DNA from: Entomortierella parvispora
Lineage: Eukaryota > Mortierellomycota > Mortierellomycetes > Mortierellales > Mortierellaceae
Assembly: GCA_963573315.1 (NCBI GenBank)
Contig: OY752147.1
Span: 496,001-560,000, forward strand
Length of the DNA: 64,000 bases
Direction of reading: 5' to 3'
Shown here in pieces: positions 59,868-64,000 of the stretch (the stretch's first letter is position 1; the number at the start of each line of letters is the position of its first letter). The notes beneath the pieces are model-generated. The model was not told the origin of the DNA. It did no database searches and saw only the letters and a program-made list of their open reading frames with translations. The position numbers and the translations under genes were made by a program.

Positions 59868-60105
59868 GACGAATGGGAGAATGGGTATGAATCGTGAATG
59901 TGGGAAGGAAAGTTCGCTGAAACGACTGTGGCTTTGTGACGGTGCAGCAGGTGGTCACCCAGACAACGAGCGTTCCAAGAGGACCATGGCATTCTTCCCC
60001 TCTCTTCCCTCTCCTCTTCATCCTCTTTGCACCATCCTAACCAAATAGTCTCGCGTCTTCTCGATCCACCCCCTTCCATTACATTCCACAGCACTACACA
60101 GCGCT

Positions 60106-61038
60106 ATGGACTTGCCCATCATCCACTACAGCAAGTCAGAGTACATTGAGACGGTAACGTGTCTCGACTTTCTTGCCCTCGTTCCTTTCAATTCAGGCAC
60201 CAAGAAACTTTAGATGCAACATAACTCTTGCTGCATTTACATTCTCATTCCATCCGTTTCATCTCACAGGACACAGGCAATAAGGTCTCGCGCAAGTCTG
60301 TCATTTGCGGCAGTCAGAACATTGTCCTTGGTGGCAAGGTGAGCTTCCCTTCAGTCATCTCTGACCATCAGTGTGACAGTCATGTGGACACGCACTCAAA
60401 AACTTTCTTCAGACGATATTGCAAACAGGAAGCGTGATCAGAGGTGACCTCAAGAGGACAGGAACAGGACATGCTGTCGTAGTGTCTGTAGGTCGGTACT
60501 GTTTTCTCTCACAAGGGTGTGTGATCCGTCCACCCTGCAAGACCTACAAAGGGTAAGTGCGCCCATGTTGCCTATGTTTCCGCCCGTCGAAGTTGAGCAA
60601 TCCGCCACAGGAATTAATCAATTGGCGCGTCAACAATTTCGTTTGAAATATCCAGGGTATTCAGCTACTACCCTATGAAAATTGGCGATCATGTCATCAT
60701 TGGAGAGGGGACCATTGTACAAGCCGCCACCATCGGATCGTTCGTCTCTATCGGCAAGAATTGCGTCATTGTAAGTGGAGACTTGGACCCCACGCGCTGA
60801 TCCTGAATGAAGCTGACATCTTCATCGTTAACAAATATAGGGACGGTTTGCTATTATTAAGGATTGCTGCAAGATCGAAGACAACACTGTGATTCCACCC
60901 AACACCGTCGTACCCTCTTTTTCAATTTACAGGGGCTCGCCCGGAAAGCTGGTAGATGAGTTACCAGAGAGTATTCAGGAGATTTATGAGGCTCGGACGA
61001 AGGATCGCTATGCTAAGTTTATCCCTAAAACAGATTGA
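60106..61038 (+). CDS. DCTN5: Dynactin subunit 5 (p25)
   Basis: A pointed-end complex subunit of dynactin, linking dynein to membranous cargo such as early endosomes. Exons 60106-60153, 60270-60338, 60413-60552, 60656-60770 and 60841-61038 give 189 aa, as in animals. Seen: YIETDTGNKVSRKSVICGSQ, then left-handed beta-helix hexapeptide repeats (GSVIRGDL, GDHVIIGEGTIVQAATIGS, GKNCVIGRFAIIKDC, NTVIPPNTVVP), and the C-terminal helix PESIQEIYEARTKDRYAKF. Identity is secure. Confidence 0.96.
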
Positions 61039-61926
61039 CAGCCAACACATCTTTGAAATATATCGAATGTGCCTTATTCCCCCGACAAAATTGACCCACG
61101 AAATCCAGGTGCACTCTCACTTGCTCATATCTGGTCGAAGATCTTGTTGAGAAAAGCACAGCCGTTCGTGATGATGATCAACAAGAGAAAAATGATCATC
61201 TACAGAAAGAGACGGCGTCGAGAGAAAGGAGAATGTGGACCGACAACGGAACTAGGAACAAAGCAGCTGCTATCGTAGCGAGGCAGGTAGATCCTTTTTT
61301 TTCCAACAGCAGTTGCTAAACTGTCTGACTCCCACTCAGTAAGTACGAAAAGGCTGCAGATCGACAATTTGGACATCGGAATGAATGTCAGACTACCAGC
61401 TGTCTGAAGTGCAAGGCAGCCTGCATCAAGCTTGGATCGCTTCACAGCCACTGGCCTCAAGGTCTATCGTGCAGACAGCAGAGTTATCACGTGCGTGCGA
61501 CTAATCATTTCGATCGTACCATTATCCAACAATTGAACATTGGAATGAGACAGAAAAAGCGCGTTAATTCTCACTCCTCCTGTGTCTCGTACCTTCGTTC
61601 CCCCCCAACTTGAAGCCTCGTTTTCCTTTTCTATCTCTGCCTCCCTCTTTCTCCTCTTAACACTTCTTTTCTCTTTTATTTCCATCCTTTGGTCACTCGA
61701 TCGCTCAACCCTCCTTTCGACAATATCCGCCCGTTCCGACTCGAAAAGACGTCAGTGACCACCAAATACTCTTCGTCGTCCATCGCGCTTTCCCATCAGC
61801 GCAGTTTTGTCGATACAACACTTTCCCAAGGCTTGATTGTCGCGTTTCTCAACATTGCAAGGATTGTTCTGTGACACCTCTGAACCGCCTCTGAACCGTC
61901 TCCACATACGACAGGAATATCAACCA
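61039..61926. other. Intergenic region, DCTN5 3' flank / secreted peptide promoter
   Basis: 888 bp. The last about 300 bp before the peptide gene are CT-rich on the plus strand (61600-61700). The remaining frames are short and featureless. Confidence 0.45.
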
Positions 61927-62561
61927 TGAGACAATCACATGTACACCTTCAGATCGCCATCCTCTCGATGGTTATTCTCGTCGTTGCGCTCTTCCCAATC
62001 TCATCAGGCAAGTATTTTCCACCCTTCTCACTAGCCTCTTTTTTTCTATGGGATGACGCGCTCCACCTATATTCATCATTGATCGAAGCATGGAAACGAT
62101 GAAACGATGAAACATCTTCAAATAGCCATGCATCCTAACGCTTTGTTCTTTGATACCGTTAAAAAAATTTCTACCGGTCGCGCGATCTTGTTGTTTGCAA
62201 CTTCGGAATCTGGCTGCGCTAACAATCTGGCCTGCATGAAACATTCTTCTCAACACCCACTGTAACATCTCATCGACGTTTTGCAACATACACCTTCCCC
62301 AATTTCGTACAATCACCGCCGTTGTCCATTGTTATCATCATTATGTTTAATCGCACCCAACTGATGGCCGTACACGTCTAATTGCTCTTCATCGGTAACT
62401 CCCGTTGGACTGACTCGACCATACCAATAGGTGCCAGACCTCGCCGCCCGCCGCCACCAACGCCCGCTTGTCAATCAGCCTGCTACGGTGACTATTACAA
62501 ATGTATTAGCCTTCCTACAACCTGCGCCAGCGAGCGCGATGCCTGTCTGAAAGGATGCTAG
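61927..62561 (+). CDS. Small secreted cysteine-rich peptide, 70 aa
   Basis: Exon 1 (61927-62008) codes a signal peptide with a 15-residue hydrophobic core (IAILSMVILVVALFPISSG). Intron 62009-62430 has a perfect GC donor (AG then gcaagt) and an accaatag acceptor. Exon 2 (62431-62561) codes a Pro/Arg stretch (ARPRRPPPPTPA) and six cysteines at 41, 45, 52, 59, 66 and 70, the last residue. Predicted mature length is about 42. The even cysteine number and the CX3C pair at each end suggest three disulfides on a helical hairpin-like fold. No known family is recognised; candidates are an apoplastic effector, antimicrobial or signalling peptide, none of which the sequence alone decides. It is too short and split to appear as a long frame. 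Confidence 0.68.
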
Positions 62562-63288
62562 AGGTTCATTATTTTAGTCATATCCAACCCTTTGATATCA
62601 TTCATTAGACCCTCTTTACTTGCGATAGTATGAATATCAACCAACACTCGATTCCCAGGTGTTTCAAAAAATAATTTGCTGTGTCACCCTTATTAAAGGT
62701 TCAATTCATCCTTCGAAGGTCAGTGAAGGACAGAAGGCGCGGTTCCAAGACGTTGGTACCGCAATTTAAACTTCAAGCTCTCAATTCAAATCAGTTGCTG
62801 TCTTTGAGATGCTTCGCCTCCGCATCGTAGTCATAGGAAAGCGGAAAACACCGACAATCGCCCCCTGAATGAAAAAAGGAGCAGTCCCGAACCAATTTGT
62901 CAGTGCTATAAAAATGAGGACGGCCCTTGAATTTTTTGTTCCTTATCCTTGTGCAGGTGCATGAATTTACCAGTGAAGCTTCCGCTGAGGTCAATTTATT
63001 GCTGTTTGAAAACTAATTTCCATACCTAGTCCTGTGGAGGGAAACCTTCTCATGGCAATTTTTGAAGGGTCTTCGGACCCACTTATACTCTTCATCAATC
63101 AACGAAGGAAAAAAAAAAAAAAAAAAACTTGGCCTAGCGTGTCTTCCATACCTTTGCATTTTCGTCATGCTGAAGGCGTGCAGGTACGCAGGTGTGTGTC
63201 TGTGTGTCTGTGTGTCAGCAAAGGAGCGATAGAGCCAGACAGTGGTTGTGGGAGTTTTTCTTTATTGTAGATGTGATTAAAGGTCGCT
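62562..63288. other. Intergenic region with low-complexity runs
   Basis: 727 bp between the convergent peptide and CstF-64 genes. It holds a 19-nt A run (63109-63127), a GTGTCTGT repeat (63192-63219) and one 67-codon minus frame (62791-62994) without a proper start. No gene is supported. Confidence 0.5.
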
Positions 63289-64000
63289 TCATGACGTTCC
63301 CATGAGCTGTGCTCGTAGCTGAAGAATGTTGATTCGTTGATCCTCTGGAAGAGATGCAATGTCGGCAGGCGTCAATGCCATCACTTGCTGCAACAGCTGC
63401 TGTTGTTGCTCTAGATTGTCAAAAGAGAAAATGTTGGTTACTTTCACTTTTTCAAGGTACAGCAAAACACATTGTTATTTTTCTTACCGAGCACAGGTTG
63501 AGGAATGGTGGGTGCTGCCTGATGAAATGTAGGAGGAGTAGGCGGAACAGGTGCAGCAAGCATTGGAGGGGCTGCAGGGGCGGGTGGTTGTGGTGGCAAA
63601 TGTGCTGACGCCGATCTCTTCTGAATTTCCAGAGATGCATCCCTGTTAGTAAACAAACAGAAAAAAACAGAGAAACAACGACATCACCAAGCTGTCCTAA
63701 ACGGTCTGCTTTACCTGTAACGATATTGGATCCACCATGTTGTTCATAAGCATCGCCTGGACTAGTGCATGCGAAAGCTGAGGGTTGGCAGCCAAGAGGT
63801 TGATGGCCCTGTCTGGATCAGTTGCGGAGAGAGCTTTCATCGATGATATAACATCGTATACATTCTGCTGGGTCATTGAGGCCAAGACGGCTGTGATGGC
63901 ATCTGTGGCATTTGCAGTTGGTTGCAAAGGTCTTGGGGGGGCCAAAAGAGGTGGGGGAGGAGGGACCAGGGCACCAGGGCCCATTCTAGGATCCAGGACG
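63289..64000 (-). CDS. RNA15: CstF-64 / Rna15, C-terminal part (runs off right edge)
   Basis: The RNA-binding subunit of cleavage stimulation factor for mRNA 3'-end formation. Exons in the window: 64000-63715, 63620-63488 and 63410-63289. Seen: the hinge domain that binds CstF-77 (DAITAVLASMTQQNVYDVISS, then ALVQAMLMNNMVDPISLQ), a Pro/Ala-rich linker, and the C-terminal three-helix domain (LLQQVMALTPADIASLPEDQ, INILQLRAQLMG) that ends the protein. The acceptor at 63621 is used rather than the nearer cag, because TACTAAC sits directly before that cag and only the later site keeps phase. The RRM lies beyond the edge. Confidence 0.9.

Noticed and set aside
62791-62994. 67-codon minus frame with several cysteines, possibly a second secreted peptide
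   Set aside because: No ATG at the head and no signal-peptide exon found upstream; splice signals are poor.

Overview
The window reads as intron-rich nuclear DNA of an early-diverging filamentous fungus, most likely Mortierellomycota. That placement is an inference from the Sel1-repeat and large F-box proteins, frequent poly-Q/poly-S runs, fungal PMA-type H+-ATPase and short GT-AG introns with CTAAC-like branch sites; no phylogeny was possible. I see no mobile element, rRNA, tRNA or CRISPR, and nothing prokaryotic. Most genes are housekeeping and were rebuilt by joining open frames at splice sites that keep phase and family alignment. My models contain roughly 60 introns; at least three and probably four use GC donors.

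Layout. 0-10 kb: poly(A) polymerase 5' part (-), F-box protein (-), a RING protein with three SUMO-interaction-like motifs (+), YIF1 (-), Rab8/Sec4 GTPase (-). 10-22 kb: an unrecognised 769-aa low-complexity protein (-), HMG-CoA reductase (-), a PQ-loop membrane protein (-), a Sel1-repeat protein (-). 23-27 kb: eEF1B-gamma (+) convergent with an FAD monooxygenase (-). 27.4-32.2 kb: gene-poor, ending in the PMA1 promoter. 32-38 kb: plasma-membrane H+-ATPase (+), HOP2 (-), GNAT-fold protein (-). 39-45 kb: secreted subtilisin (+), peroxisomal-type FMN 2-hydroxyacid oxidase (-), PCID2/Thp1 (+). 45-50 kb: MATA-type HMG-box protein (-), unrecognised 819-aa protein (-). 52-58 kb: RBBP9 hydrolase (+), COX19 (-), membrane-anchored coiled-coil protein (+), glyoxalase II (-). 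58-64 kb: TDA10 kinase (-), dynactin p25 (+), a 70-aa secreted cysteine-rich peptide (+), CstF-64/Rna15 C-terminal part (-).

The genes do not form an operon or metabolic cluster. Shared themes are mRNA 3'-end processing at both edges (PAP1 and CstF-64), ER-Golgi/secretory traffic (YIF1, Rab8, dynactin), sterol synthesis and membrane energisation (HMGR, PMA1), and possible sexual functions (HOP2, MATA-type HMG box). The least ordinary items are the secreted peptide with palindromic 4-7-7-7-4 cysteine spacing, the SUMO-targeted ubiquitin ligase candidate with a 4-nt first coding exon, the concentration of GC-AG introns, and a cluster of TACAGTA motifs upstream of PMA1.
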